64,000 nt of DNA, taken from assembly GCF_022760835.1 (NCBI RefSeq), contig NZ_JAKTNQ010000003.1, positions 52,890 through 116,889 of the forward strand, in the 5' to 3' direction. Numbering within the stretch: the stretch's first letter is position 1; every line of letters starts with the position of its first letter. Below are positions 9,626 through 18,332 of this stretch, piece after piece. Both the position numbers and the translations under genes were made by a program. The notes beneath the pieces are model-generated. The model worked only from the letters and a program-made list of their open reading frames with translations. It did no database searches and was not told the origin of the DNA. The DNA comes from Thermus altitudinis (GTDB lineage Bacteria > Deinococcota > Deinococci > Deinococcales > Thermaceae).

Positions 9626-12197
9626 GGGCTTCCCGGATCCGCTCCATCTGGGCCAGGTTTTCCCTAAGCCTTGCCTCTTCCGCCTCCACCACCTCCCTGG
9701 GAGCCTTTTCCCGGAACCCCGGGGCGTCAAGCTTTTTCTGGCTCCTTTCCGTCAGGGCAAGGAGTTCTTGCAGGCGCTTTTCCTGCCGGCGCTTCCACTC
9801 CTCCACATCCAAGAGGCCTTCTAGGGGCATGCGCACCGTCACCTTAGGCATGGCCTTCACCAGGGCTTTCCCAGGACGGTTTTCCAGGAGCTCAGCCCGG
9901 GATAGAAAGCGGAACACCTCTAGGTTATCCCAAAGGGGTGCGGCCTCTCCTTCCACGAACACCCGCACCTCCTGGGCCAAGGGAAGCCCGGCTTCGGCCT
10001 TTAGGGCCCGCACCGCGGTCACCGCCTGTTTCAGGGCTTCAAACCGGGCCTCGGCCTCCTGGTCCGTGGCCTCAGCCTGGGGCCAGGCCTCCAAGGCCAG
10101 CTCCTCCTTGCCCGTAAGGGCCTGGTAGAGCTCGCTGGTGAGGAAGGGCATGATGGGATGGAGAAGCTTGAGGAGGGTGGCGAGGGTTTCCTCGAGGGTG
10201 CGTAAGGTAAAGGCATTCCCTGCCTTAAGGGCCGGTTTGCTGGCCTCCAGGTACCAATCGCAGAACTCGCTCCAGACCAGCTCGTACACCTCCCGGGCCG
10301 CCTGGGCCAGGTCCAGGCCCTCGTAAAGGGCGGTGATCTCCCGCACACCCCGGCCTAGGCGGCTTTGCATCCAACGGTCCGCCAGGGTAGGGGTGTCGGT
10401 TTGCCCTTGGAAGGATTCCCGGCTTAGGAGGACGAAACGGGCGGCATTGTAGAGCTTGTTGGCGAAGTTCCTGGCCATCTCCAGCCACCGGAGGTCCAGC
10501 CGGATGTCCTGGCCCCCCGTGGCCAGGTAGGTGAGGGCGAAGCGCAGGGCATCGGCCCCATAGCGCTCCACCATCTCCAAGGGGTCTATCACGTTCCCCT
10601 TGGACTTGGACATCTTCTGGCCCTTTTCATCCAGCACTAGGCCGTGGAGGAGCACGGTCTTAAAGGGCCGTTCCCCCCGGAAGTGGTAACCGGATACCTC
10701 CATCCGGCTCACCCAGAGGAAAAGAATGTCGTAGCCCGTCACCAGGACATCGCCCGGATAGAAGGCCTTGAGGTCCTCCGTCTCCTCCGGCCAGCCCAGG
10801 GTGGAAAGGGGCCAGAGGGCCGAGGAAAACCAGGTGTCAAATACGTCCTCGTCCCGCTGGAGGTTAGGGCTTCCGCAGGTTTCGCAGGTGCTGGGGTCTT
10901 CCAGGTAGCGCTCAGGGCGGGGGACGTTAACGGCACCGCAATCCTGGCAGTACCAGGCGGGGATCTGGTGCCCCCACCAAAGCTGGCGGGAGATGTTCCA
11001 GTCCCGCACGTTTCTCAGCCAGTCCAGGTTGACCTTTTTCCAGCGCTCGGGAACAAAGGCGATCTCATCCCGCTCCAGGCCGCGGATGACCTTTTCCGCC
11101 AGGGGCCTCATGGACAGCCACCACTGGGGGAAGATGGCGTACTCCAAGGGGGTGCCGCAGCGGGAGCAGGTGGCCATCTGGATGGTGTACTCCTCCTCCT
11201 TGAGGAGGTGGCCTGCCTCCCGGAAAAGTTCCACCGCCTTTTTCCGGGCCGCAAACCGGTCCAGGCCCCGGAGGGCCTCCGGCACCCTTTCCCCTTCCAT
11301 CCGGCCTTCCAGGTTGATGACGGAAACCGCCTTCAGTCCGTGCCGCTCGCCGATCTCGTAGTCCAAGGGGTCGTGGGCGGGGGTGACCTTAAGGGCCCCG
11401 GTGCCGAACTCCCGCTCCACGGCGCTGTCGGCCAAAATGGGTATCCAGATGTCCGTGAGGGGGATGCGGGCCCTTTTGCCGATGAGGTGCCGGTAGCGCT
11501 CGTCCTCGGGGTGGACGGCGATGGCCTGGTCGGCGAAGACCGTTTCCGGCCTAACGGTGGCGATGGCGATGCGTTCGCCACCCTCCACCTCGTAGGCCAG
11601 GGTGTAGAGCTGGCCCGGGGTGGGTTCGGTTTCCACCTCCAGGTCCGAAAGGGTGGTTTCGCACCGGGGGCACCAGTTCACCAGGCGGGGGGCGCGGTAG
11701 GCCAGCCCCTCGTGGTAGTAGCGGCTAAAGGCATAGCGCACCGCCTTGGAGCGGGCCTCGTCCATGGTAAAGGCCTCCCGGCTCCAATCGGCGCTGGCCC
11801 CCAGGCGCTTGAGTTGCTTCAGGATGGTTCCCCCGGACTCCTCCTTCCATTCCCAGACCCGCTTCAAGAAGGCTTCCCGGCCCAGCTGGTGCCGGGTCTT
11901 CCCCTCCTTAAGCAGGAGCCTTTCCACCACCACCTGGGTGGCGATGCCCGCATGGTCGGTGCCCGGTAGCCAGACGGCCTCATAGCCCTGCATGCGCTTA
12001 TAGCGGATGAGGGCATCCTGCAGGGAGTTGTCCAAGGCATGGCCCATGTGCAGGCTACCCGTAACGTTGGGAGGAGGCATGAAGATGACAAAGGGCGTTT
12101 TGCCGCTTTTGGGGTTGGCCACAAAGGGGTTGTTCGCCCACTTCTCCGCCCACTTGGGTTCCACGGTTTTGGGGTCGTAGGCCTTGGGTAGGTCCAT
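9609..12197 (-). CDS. valS: Valine-tRNA ligase
   Basis: An 862-residue class I synthetase, exactly the length of T. thermophilus ValRS, starting MDLPKAYDPKTVEPKWAEKW. HMGH is at 50-53 and KMSKS about two thirds along, with the CP1 editing domain between them. Zn-binding cysteine pairs (CPRCETT, CSRCGT, CQDCGA, CETCGS) are present, and the C-terminal coiled-coil arm contains RQEKRLQELLALTER. An open frame continues upstream to 12278, but the known N-terminus fixes the start at 12197. It charges tRNA-Val and edits Thr. Confidence 0.97.
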   Translation of the reverse strand: MDLPKAYDPKTVEPKWAEKWANNPFVANPKSGKTPFVIFMPPPNVTGSLHMGHALDNSLQDALIRYKRMQGYEAVWLPGTDHAGIATQVVVERLLLKEGKTRHQLGREAFLKRVWEWKEESGGTILKQLKRLGASADWSREAFTMDEARSKAVRYAFSRYYHEGLAYRAPRLVNWCPRCETTLSDLEVETEPTPGQLYTLAYEVEGGERIAIATVRPETVFADQAIAVHPEDERYRHLIGKRARIPLTDIWIPILADSAVEREFGTGALKVTPAHDPLDYEIGERHGLKAVSVINLEGRMEGERVPEALRGLDRFAARKKAVELFREAGHLLKEEEYTIQMATCSRCGTPLEYAIFPQWWLSMRPLAEKVIRGLERDEIAFVPERWKKVNLDWLRNVRDWNISRQLWWGHQIPAWYCQDCGAVNVPRPERYLEDPSTCETCGSPNLQRDEDVFDTWFSSALWPLSTLGWPEETEDLKAFYPGDVLVTGYDILFLWVSRMEVSGYHFRGERPFKTVLLHGLVLDEKGQKMSKSKGNVIDPLEMVERYGADALRFALTYLATGGQDIRLDLRWLEMARNFANKLYNAARFVLLSRESFQGQTDTPTLADRWMQSRLGRGVREITALYEGLDLAQAAREVYELVWSEFCDWYLEASKPALKAGNAFTLRTLEETLATLLKLLHPIMPFLTSELYQALTGKEELALEAWPQAEATDQEAEARFEALKQAVTAVRALKAEAGLPLAQEVRVFVEGEAAPLWDNLEVFRFLSRAELLENRPGKALVKAMPKVTVRMPLEGLLDVEEWKRRQEKRLQELLALTERSQKKLDAPGFREKAPREVVEAEEARLRENLAQMERIREALSQIG

Positions 12198-12418
12198 GCT
12201 GTGGGATAGTTTACCCAAGCCGGGAAGGGTTTGGGATGCGGGGATGGGGCCCATGGGAAAGGCCGCCCAGGGGCCCATGCCCTTTGCCGCCTATTTAGGG
12301 GTTCCCCTCACGCTACGGCCGGGGCCAGGAGGGGTCCCTAACCTCTTGCTCCAGAACCTGGCCTACGAGGAAGGGTGATCCTACCTTGCCCGGAAGCCAC
12401 CCTGGAGCTAAAGGCCCC
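12198..12418. other. Intergenic region upstream of valS
   Basis: 221 bases without a convincing gene. On the minus strand TAAACT (12208-12213) lies 10 bases before the valS ATG and could be a -10 element of a leaderless transcript. CCCCCT/AGGGGG (12415-12420 and 12424-12429) forms a small hairpin over the stop codon of the gene at 12419. No T-box element (no AGGGTGG box) is visible. Confidence 0.4.
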
Positions 12419-13024
12419 CTACGAGGGGGTGGAGCCCGAAAGGGCGTAGAGGTAGTAATGACCCTCCCCCAGGTCAAAGAAGGCCTCCTCGTAGGCTAGG
12501 CCTTCAATGGGGGTGTCCGGGGGGATGGCCAGAGGGGTTTCCCCCACCCATAGGCCCTCAGGGGTCAGGCGGAGGATGCCTTGGGCCAACTCCTGAGCCT
12601 CCGCCTCGGGGTCGTTGAGGGGCGTGTAGAGGAGGCGCACGGGAAGGCCTTCCAGGCTATGGAGCACGTTGCTCCTGTCTTGGAAGGGTGCCCGGTGAAG
12701 GAGGCGCTCCTCCACGGGGGCGATCTCGCCCAAAAGGGCGTAGCGGTCTAGGGGCAAAAGGGCCTTGCCGCTTTCCAGGAGGACCAGGAAGCGGGTACGG
12801 TCCTCCTCGGAAAGGAGGACCGGGGCCCTATGCGGGCCCACCTTAGGGTCCTGGTCCAGCCTCTCCTTTTGCAGGAGGGCCTTGGCGGCTTCCAGGGCTT
12901 CCTCGCGGGTTTTGTAGAGGCTATAGGGGTTTACCTTGAAAAGGAGGTCATAGCCCCGGGGCCCCTGGACCAGCCAGGCCAGGTGGAGTTCATAAAAGGG
13001 TTGTTTTTGCCATTCAGGGTACAT
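12419..13024 (-). CDS. Hypothetical protein
   Basis: A 201-residue soluble acidic protein beginning MYPEWQKQPFYELHLAWLV. No signal peptide or known motif is seen. It contains a repeated-looking pattern of short beta-prone segments and ends with EGHYYLYALSGSTPS. It lies upstream of valS in the same direction and diverges from the Mrp gene with about 90 bases between starts. A TAAAAT on the minus strand shortly before the start may be its -10 element. Function unknown; coding is supported by Thermus-like codon use over the whole frame. Confidence 0.65.
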   Translation of the reverse strand: MYPEWQKQPFYELHLAWLVQGPRGYDLLFKVNPYSLYKTREEALEAAKALLQKERLDQDPKVGPHRAPVLLSEEDRTRFLVLLESGKALLPLDRYALLGEIAPVEERLLHRAPFQDRSNVLHSLEGLPVRLLYTPLNDPEAEAQELAQGILRLTPEGLWVGETPLAIPPDTPIEGLAYEEAFFDLGEGHYYLYALSGSTPS

Positions 13025-13079
13025 GCCGCCTCATTTTAGGCCAAGGGGGTCCTTTGGGTTGGGATCGTGAGTCCACCCC

Positions 13080-13106
13080 TTGCCCAAAAGCCTCCCCGGG
13101 TATACC
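13080..13106 (+). promoter_or_regulatory. Promoter of the mrp operon
   Basis: TTGCCC (13080-13085) and TATACC (13101-13106) with a 15-base spacer. The -10 lies 11 bases before the ATG at 13118, again predicting a leaderless mRNA. The short spacer lowers confidence. Confidence 0.45.
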
Positions 13107-13117
13107 CTGAGCCCGGT

Positions 13118-14170
13118 ATGGCGCTTACGGAAGAAGGGGTCCTCGAGGCCCTGCGCACGGTGATGGACCCCGAGCTGGGGAAAGACCTGGTCTCCTTGGG
13201 CATGGTGGGAGAAATACGGCTAGAGGGAAGCCGGGTGGACCTCCTTATCCACCTCACCACCCCCGCCTGCCCCCTAAAGGGCCAGATTGAGGCGGATATC
13301 CACAAGGCCCTAGCCCCTTTGGGAGTGGAGGAGGTGCGGGTGCGCTTTGGCGGAGGGGTAAGGCCCCCCGAGCAGTACCCCATCCCCGGGGTGAAGCACG
13401 TGGTGGCGGTGGGCTCGGGCAAGGGCGGGGTAGGCAAGAGCACCGTGGCCGCTAACCTGGCCCTGGCCCTTCTCCAGGAGGGGGCCAGGGTAGGGCTTTT
13501 GGATGCCGACCTTTACGGGCCCAGCCAGGCCAAGATGTTCGGCCTGGAGGGGGAGAGGCTTAAGGTGGACCAAAACCGCAAGATTCTGCCCCTCGAGGCC
13601 TTTGGCCTCAAGGTCCTCTCCATCGCCAACATCGTTCCCCCGGGCCAGGCCATGATCTGGCGGGGGCCCATCCTCCACGGCACCATCAAGCAGTTCCTGG
13701 AGGACGTGAACTGGGGGGAGCTGGACTACTTGGTGGTGGACCTTCCCCCTGGAACCGGGGATGTGCAGCTGAGCCTGGCCCAGCTCACCCAGGTTTCCGG
13801 TGGGGTGATCGTAACCACCCCGCAGGAGGTGGCACTTATAGATGCGGAAAGGGCCGCGGACATGTTTAGGAAGGTGCAGGTGCCCGTCCTGGGGGTGGTG
13901 GAGAACATGAGCCACTTCCTCTGCCCCCATTGCGGTAAGCCCACCCCCATCTTTGGGGAAGGCGGAGGCAGGCGGCTGGCGGAGAAGCTCAAGACCCGTT
14001 TCCTGGGGGAGATTCCCCTTACCATGCCCCTGCGGGAAAGCGGGGATCGGGGAAGGCCCATCCTGGTGGAGGATCCGGAGGGCCTCGAGGCGGAGGCCTT
14101 CAGGAGGGCGGCCCGGGAGCTGGCCGCCTCCTTGAGCGTGCAGGCCTTTATCGCCCTGCCCATGGCTTAA
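13118..14170 (+). CDS. Mrp/ApbC-family Fe-S cluster carrier ATPase
   Basis: A 350-residue deviant-Walker P-loop protein that carries and delivers [4Fe-4S] clusters to apoproteins. The N-terminal MIP18/DUF59 domain (about 5-75) includes TPACPLKG with Cys51. The P-loop GKGGVGKST is at 101-109. C269-P-H-C272 is the CxxC that bridges a cluster in the dimer. The ATG at 13118 matches the MALTEE start of Thermus homologues; an in-frame GTG at 13067 lies upstream of the -10 box. A SufR-like regulator gene follows one base after the stop. Confidence 0.94.
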   Translation: MALTEEGVLEALRTVMDPELGKDLVSLGMVGEIRLEGSRVDLLIHLTTPACPLKGQIEADIHKALAPLGVEEVRVRFGGGVRPPEQYPIPGVKHVVAVGSGKGGVGKSTVAANLALALLQEGARVGLLDADLYGPSQAKMFGLEGERLKVDQNRKILPLEAFGLKVLSIANIVPPGQAMIWRGPILHGTIKQFLEDVNWGELDYLVVDLPPGTGDVQLSLAQLTQVSGGVIVTTPQEVALIDAERAADMFRKVQVPVLGVVENMSHFLCPHCGKPTPIFGEGGGRRLAEKLKTRFLGEIPLTMPLRESGDRGRPILVEDPEGLEAEAFRRAARELAASLSVQAFIALPMA

Positions 14171-14171
14171 G

Positions 14172-14768
14172 ATGGCCTTAGTCCTGGAGGGCACCAAGGA
14201 GCGGGTACTAGACCTCTTGAGGCTCAGGCCCCACACGGCCAAGGAGGTGGCGGAGGCTTTGGGGGTGAGCCGGGTGGCCGCCTTAAAGCACCTCCGGGAC
14301 CTCGAGGCCCGGGGCCTGGTGCGTTCGGAGGTGAGGAAGTGCCTGGGCCGAGGCCGGCCCTACCGCCTTTATGTGGCCCAAGACAGGGAGGCCCCCTACG
14401 CCGCCCTGTGCGGGGATGTGCTTAAAGGGGTGGAAAGGGTTCTGGGCCGGGAGGGGGTGGTGCGTCTTCTTTTGGAAAGGAACCGGAGCCTGTTTGCCCC
14501 CCTGAATCTGGAGACCCTGCCCTTACGGGATCGGCTTACCCGCCTGGCCCAGTTCCTTCGGGAGCAGGGCTACGAGGCGGAGGTGTTGGAGCACGAAGGG
14601 AAACTCTACCTCTGCCAGAAGCGTTGCCCCAAGCTGGCCCTTTCCCGGGAGCACGAGGCCCTTTGCCAAAGTGAGCTTCTCGCCTACCAGGAGTTACTGG
14701 GCCTGCCTCTTCAGCGGGAGGAGAGGTTGGCGGAGGGGGGGAACTGTTGTCGTTACCGGGTAGAATAG
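14172..14768 (+). CDS. SufR-like winged-helix regulator with Cys cluster
   Basis: A 198-residue transcriptional regulator of the COG2345/ArsR superfamily. The N-terminal winged helix (about 8-70) contains TAKEVAEALGVSRVAALKHL. The C-terminal part carries C148, C152, C165, C192 and C193; C152-x12-C165 and the final CRYRV resemble the Fe-S binding part of SufR-type repressors, in which one further Cys seems replaced here. It sits one base behind the mrp Fe-S carrier. An iron-sulfur sensing role is therefore inferred, not shown. Confidence 0.8.
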   Translation: MALVLEGTKERVLDLLRLRPHTAKEVAEALGVSRVAALKHLRDLEARGLVRSEVRKCLGRGRPYRLYVAQDREAPYAALCGDVLKGVERVLGREGVVRLLLERNRSLFAPLNLETLPLRDRLTRLAQFLREQGYEAEVLEHEGKLYLCQKRCPKLALSREHEALCQSELLAYQELLGLPLQREERLAEGGNCCRYRVE

Positions 14769-14772
14769 CGGG

Positions 14773-15537
14773 GTGTGGGTTTACCGCCTCAAGGGCACGG
14801 CGACGGAGCTGGACCCCCTGGTCCCGGAACTCTTCCATCGGGGGGCCCGGGGCCTCGAGGAGCGGGAGGGGGAGGTATGGGCCTATTTCCCCGCTCCCGT
14901 GGACCTTCCCTTTGGGGGGGTGTGGGAGGAGCTCCCCGACGAGGATTGGCTTGCTGCCTGGCGCCGGGACCTTAGGCCGGTAAGGGCGGGGCCCTTTTGG
15001 GTCTTGGCCCCTTGGCATTCCCTCGAGGGCCAAGGCATCCCCTTGGTGATAGAGCCGGGAATGGCCTTCGGCACCGGGCACCACGAGACCACCCGTCTGG
15101 CTCTTTCCGCCTTGGCCCGCCATTTGCGCCCTGGGGAGAAGGTGCTGGATTTGGGCACGGGCTCGGGCATCCTGGCCATCGCCGCCGCGAAGCTGGGTGG
15201 GGAAGCCTTGGGGGTGGACATTGACGAGGCCGTCCTCCCCCAGGCGGAGGAAAACGCCAGGAGGAACGGGGTTAGGGTGCGCTTCCTCCAGGGAAGCCTG
15301 GAGGAAGCCCTACCCTATGGCCCTTTTGACCTTTTGGTGGCCAACCTGTTTGCGGAGCTTCACCAGGAGCTGGCCCCCCGGTACCGCCAGGCCCTGGCCC
15401 CTGGGGGAAGGCTTCTCCTCACGGGGATCCTGGCGGAAAAGGCCTCCTGGGTGAAGGAGGCCATGGCGAAGGCGGGACCCACCTTTCTGGAAGAGGAGAG
15501 GGAGGGGGAGTGGGTCCTCTTGGCCTACAGGGGGTAA
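14773..15537 (+). CDS. prmA: Ribosomal protein L11 methyltransferase
   Basis: A 254-residue enzyme, the same length as T. thermophilus PrmA, which trimethylates Lys and the N-terminus of L11 with SAM. The small N-terminal substrate-recognition domain (MWVYRLKGT...) is joined by a linker to a Rossmann SAM domain with EPGMAFGTGHHETT and VLDLGTGSGILAIAA; VANLFAELH is the NPPY-like active-site motif. The start is GTG at 14773, five bases after the regulator stop. rsmE follows after three bases, making a ribosome-modification pair. Confidence 0.96.
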   Translation: MWVYRLKGTATELDPLVPELFHRGARGLEEREGEVWAYFPAPVDLPFGGVWEELPDEDWLAAWRRDLRPVRAGPFWVLAPWHSLEGQGIPLVIEPGMAFGTGHHETTRLALSALARHLRPGEKVLDLGTGSGILAIAAAKLGGEALGVDIDEAVLPQAEENARRNGVRVRFLQGSLEEALPYGPFDLLVANLFAELHQELAPRYRQALAPGGRLLLTGILAEKASWVKEAMAKAGPTFLEEEREGEWVLLAYRG

Positions 15538-15540
15538 GGC

Positions 15541-16227
15541 ATGCGCCCGCACCGCGCCTATAGCCCAGGCCTTACCGGGGTGCTCTCCTTGAGGGAAAGC
15601 CGGCACCTCCTCGAGGTCCTAAGGGCCCAGGTGGGGGACCGGTTCACCGTCTTTGATGCCGAACGGGAGGCCTTGGCGGAGGTGGTGGAGCTGGGCCCCC
15701 CGGTGCGCTACCGCATCCTGGAGGAGCGCCGCCCCGAAAGGGAGGTGGGGGTGGAGGTGGCCCTTTACCCCGCCCTTCTCAAGGGCGATAAGCTTTCCGA
15801 GGTGGTGCGCGCGGCTACGGAGCTAGGGGCCACCCGCATCCAGCCTCTTATCACCCGGCATAGCGTGCCCAAGGAGATGGGGGAGGGAAAGCTAAGGAGG
15901 CTTCAGGCCATCGCCGTGGAGGCGGCCAAACAGTCAGGAAGGCTTAGGGTGCCCGAGGTGCTGCCGCCCATTCCCCTAGGTTCCGTCCCGCCGGTGGAAC
16001 AGGGTATGGTGGCCCATCTGGGAGCAAGAAGCCGGGTGCGGGAGGTGTTGGACCTTGGGAAACCCCTGGCCTTGGCCGTGGGGCCGGAAGGGGGGTTTGC
16101 TGAGGAGGAGGTGGAGTTTCTTCAGGAAAGGGGCTTTACCCCCGTTTCCCTGGGCCGCAGGATTCTGCGGGCGGAAACCGCGGCCATCGCCCTCCTCGCC
16201 CTTTGCACGGCGGGGGAGGGGAGATGA
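15541..16227 (+). CDS. rsmE: 16S rRNA m3U1498 methyltransferase
   Basis: A 228-residue SPOUT-class methyltransferase acting on U1498 of 16S rRNA. The N-terminal PUA-like domain is followed by the knotted domain with AVGPEGGFAEEEVEFL and SLGRRILRAETAAI, the SAM-binding knot motifs. QPLITRHSVPKE is also typical of the family. It is three bases behind prmA and overlaps the next gene by ATGA, so the three are probably one transcript. Confidence 0.95.
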   Translation: MRPHRAYSPGLTGVLSLRESRHLLEVLRAQVGDRFTVFDAEREALAEVVELGPPVRYRILEERRPEREVGVEVALYPALLKGDKLSEVVRAATELGATRIQPLITRHSVPKEMGEGKLRRLQAIAVEAAKQSGRLRVPEVLPPIPLGSVPPVEQGMVAHLGARSRVREVLDLGKPLALAVGPEGGFAEEEVEFLQERGFTPVSLGRRILRAETAAIALLALCTAGEGR

Positions 16228-16616
16228 GGCTAGGGTGGCTCTTGGGGGTTCTTCTCCTCCTGGCGGGGTGCCGCTATACCTTTTTGCCCCTGGACCCCGG
16301 GAGGCCGCTTTCTCCGGAACGGCCCTTTTTGGTGGCCCGTCTGGAGAAAGGTGCGGGCGAGGCCCACGTGGCCCTTCGTGTAGAGCGCCTTCCCCGGCCA
16401 GGCTACCTTCACCTTAAGTGGTTCCGGGAGGAGGCTTTGCTCCAGGAGAAGGTTCTTTTCCTGGAGGGGCCGGGCCTTTATGGGGTTGCCTTTCCCTTCG
16501 GGGAGGGGTACCACCGCCTGGTGGGGCTTTGGGAAGGTGGGGTGCTCTTCCAGCTGGACCTGGGAACCCCCAGCCTACCGGACCCCGATCAGGAGGAGGA
16601 AAAGGGGAATCGTTAG
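16224..16616 (+). CDS. Predicted lipoprotein, unknown function
   Basis: The protein has 130 residues from ATG 16224 (overlapping the rsmE stop as ATGA). The N-terminus MRLGWLLGVLLLLAGC is a lipoprotein signal with a lipobox LLAGC, so Cys16 would be lipidated. The mature part looks like a small beta-rich domain (FLVARLEKG, HVALRVERLP, HLKWFREEALLQEKVLF, YHRLVGLWEGGVLFQL), perhaps Ig-like. Its last 42 bases overlap the end of the convergent AEC transporter gene. Confidence 0.75.
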   Translation: MRLGWLLGVLLLLAGCRYTFLPLDPGRPLSPERPFLVARLEKGAGEAHVALRVERLPRPGYLHLKWFREEALLQEKVLFLEGPGLYGVAFPFGEGYHRLVGLWEGGVLFQLDLGTPSLPDPDQEEEKGNR

Positions 16617-17477
16617 GAAGGATAAAAAGGTGGAAACCACCACGCTCCTCGCCACCCGGTTGGCCTCGCTGCCGAACTCCCGGGTGAGGAGAAAGGCGTT
16701 CACCGCCACTGGGGTGGCGGACTGCAACACCAGGACCTGATGTTCCAGGCGGGGAAGTCCAAGGGCGAGCCCGACGCCATAGGCCAAGAAGGGTGCCAAA
16801 AGGAGCCTGAGGAAGCTGGTTAGGCCCTCAAAGGCCCCGATGGCAAAGCGGGTTTGGCCCATTTGCATTCCCAGGGTCAGGAGCAGGACGGGGATCGCGG
16901 CCTGGCCCATGAGGCGCACCCCTTCGTCCAAGCGGAAGGGGAGGCTAATCCCCAAGGCTTTTAGCATCAGGCCCAGGAAAAGGGCGTGGAAAAGGGGTAG
17001 GCGTAGGGTGAAAAGAAGCCCCTCCCTAAGGCTTCCGCCCCGGATAAAGGCCGGTCCCAACCCGAACATCACCACGCTGGAGAGGATGAAGTAGACCACG
17101 GCCCGCCTTAAGCCCTCCTCCCCTAGGGCGAAATAGACCAGGGAGAGGCCCATGTTGCCGGAGTTGGGGAAGAGGCTGCCCACCAAAAGCCCCTTGGTGA
17201 CGCCGGGGGAGAGGCGGAGGAGCTTTCCCGCTCCCTGGATGGCCAGAAAGAGAAGAAAGTAGGTAAGGCTAAAGCCTAGGGTCAGTCCCCAAAGGCCTTC
17301 CCGGGAGTACTCCGCCCGGTACATGGCGTCAAAGATGAGGGCCGGCACCAGGAGGTACAGGGTAAGCCGGCTTAGGGTGGTGAGGTCCATGGGGATGCGC
17401 TTGCCCAACAGGTAACCGGCCAAAACCACCAAGGCCACGGGGAGCACGGTGTTGAGGAGAGCCTGCATGTGGGGCAT
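16575..17477 (-). CDS. AEC-family (auxin efflux carrier-like) transporter
   Basis: A 300-residue membrane protein with about ten hydrophobic helices in two five-helix halves. VLAGYLLGKRIPMDLTTLSR at the start and the region GSLFPNSGNMGLSLVYFALG with its helix-breaking Asn-Ser-Gly are characteristic of bacterial AEC permeases (malonate or other organic acid transport). ATG codons at 17477 and 17468 are both possible starts. It diverges from the cyclodeaminase-like gene with only nine bases between. Confidence 0.88.
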   Translation of the reverse strand: MPHMQALLNTVLPVALVVLAGYLLGKRIPMDLTTLSRLTLYLLVPALIFDAMYRAEYSREGLWGLTLGFSLTYFLLFLAIQGAGKLLRLSPGVTKGLLVGSLFPNSGNMGLSLVYFALGEEGLRRAVVYFILSSVVMFGLGPAFIRGGSLREGLLFTLRLPLFHALFLGLMLKALGISLPFRLDEGVRLMGQAAIPVLLLTLGMQMGQTRFAIGAFEGLTSFLRLLLAPFLAYGVGLALGLPRLEHQVLVLQSATPVAVNAFLLTREFGSEANRVARSVVVSTFLSFLTIPLFLLLIGVR

Positions 17478-17486
17478 TCTAAAGGC

Positions 17487-18332
17487 ATGGGCTACCTGGC
17501 TCTTTCCCAGGCCTTAAGGAAGGTCCTCCTCCGGGGAGGGGTGGCCCCCAGGCGCCAGGTTCTAACCCTTCCCCAGGGGCAGTTTCTGGTGATGCCCGCC
17601 GCCGACCAGGAGGTGGCCCTTTGCAAGCTGGTTACGGTGGAGGCTTCCCCAAGGGAAGAGGATGGGCCTCAGCGCCGGCCTTCGGTGCAGGCGGAGGTCT
17701 GGGCCAAGAGGCTGGATACCGGGGAGGTCTTCCACCTGCCGGGAGAGGAGATCACGAAAAGGCGCACGGCCGCCCTTTCTCTTTTGGCGGCTAGGCTTCT
17801 TGCGCCCAGGCAAGAGGGGGCGCTTCTATTGGTGGGGCCGGGGGCGCAGGGGGAAGCCCACCTCAAGGCCTTCGCCGAAGGTCTTCGCCTGACCAGGGTC
17901 TTTGTGCGGGGAAGGAGTCGGGACAGGTTGGCAGCTTTTATGCGGAAGGTCCGAGAGATAGGCTTTCCTGTTGAGGAATGGTTGGGCGAGGAAGTGCCCG
18001 AGGAGGTGGCCTTCATCGTCACCGCTACCCCCAGTCCCACCCCGGTGCTACCGGAAAGGGTACCGGAGGGCGCCTTCATCGCCGCCGTTGGCAGTTTCCG
18101 CCCGGAGATGGAGGAGGTCCCCCGGGCCCTGGTGGAAAGGGCTGCCGTCTACTGCGACACGGAGGACGCCCTCGTGGAGGCGGGGGAACTTCAGGGCCTT
18201 TCTAAACCCGTGGTCACCTTAAGGGAAGCCCTCTTGGGCAAGCGGGCGGAAGGGGATCCCGTGCTGTTTAAGAGCGTGGGCCACGCCCTTTTTGACCTGG
18301 CTGCGGTGCGGCACCTCCTGGGCTTGGACTAA
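17487..18332 (+). CDS. Ornithine cyclodeaminase / delta1-pyrroline-2-carboxylate reductase family
   Basis: A 281-residue member of the OCD/mu-crystallin family, NAD(P)-dependent enzymes of proline, hydroxyproline or ketimine metabolism. The N-terminal substrate domain has LPQGQFLVMPAADQEVALCKLVTV, and the Rossmann part has LLLVGPGAQGEAHLKAF, FVRGRSRDRL and IVTATPSPTPVL. Start ATG 17487; an upstream frame from 17469 would overlap the divergent AEC gene. It ends four bases into the convergent quinone reductase gene. Exact substrate is uncertain. Confidence 0.88.
   Translation: MGYLALSQALRKVLLRGGVAPRRQVLTLPQGQFLVMPAADQEVALCKLVTVEASPREEDGPQRRPSVQAEVWAKRLDTGEVFHLPGEEITKRRTAALSLLAARLLAPRQEGALLLVGPGAQGEAHLKAFAEGLRLTRVFVRGRSRDRLAAFMRKVREIGFPVEEWLGEEVPEEVAFIVTATPSPTPVLPERVPEGAFIAAVGSFRPEMEEVPRALVERAAVYCDTEDALVEAGELQGLSKPVVTLREALLGKRAEGDPVLFKSVGHALFDLAAVRHLLGLD

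Noticed and set aside
10644..11969. A 441-codon open frame antisense to valS
   Set aside because: Shadow of ValRS, low-complexity Gly/Pro/His text with no domain.
12198..12418. T-box leader before valS
   Set aside because: No AGGGTGG T-box, no specifier-loop layout and no terminator; the -10 sits almost at the ATG.
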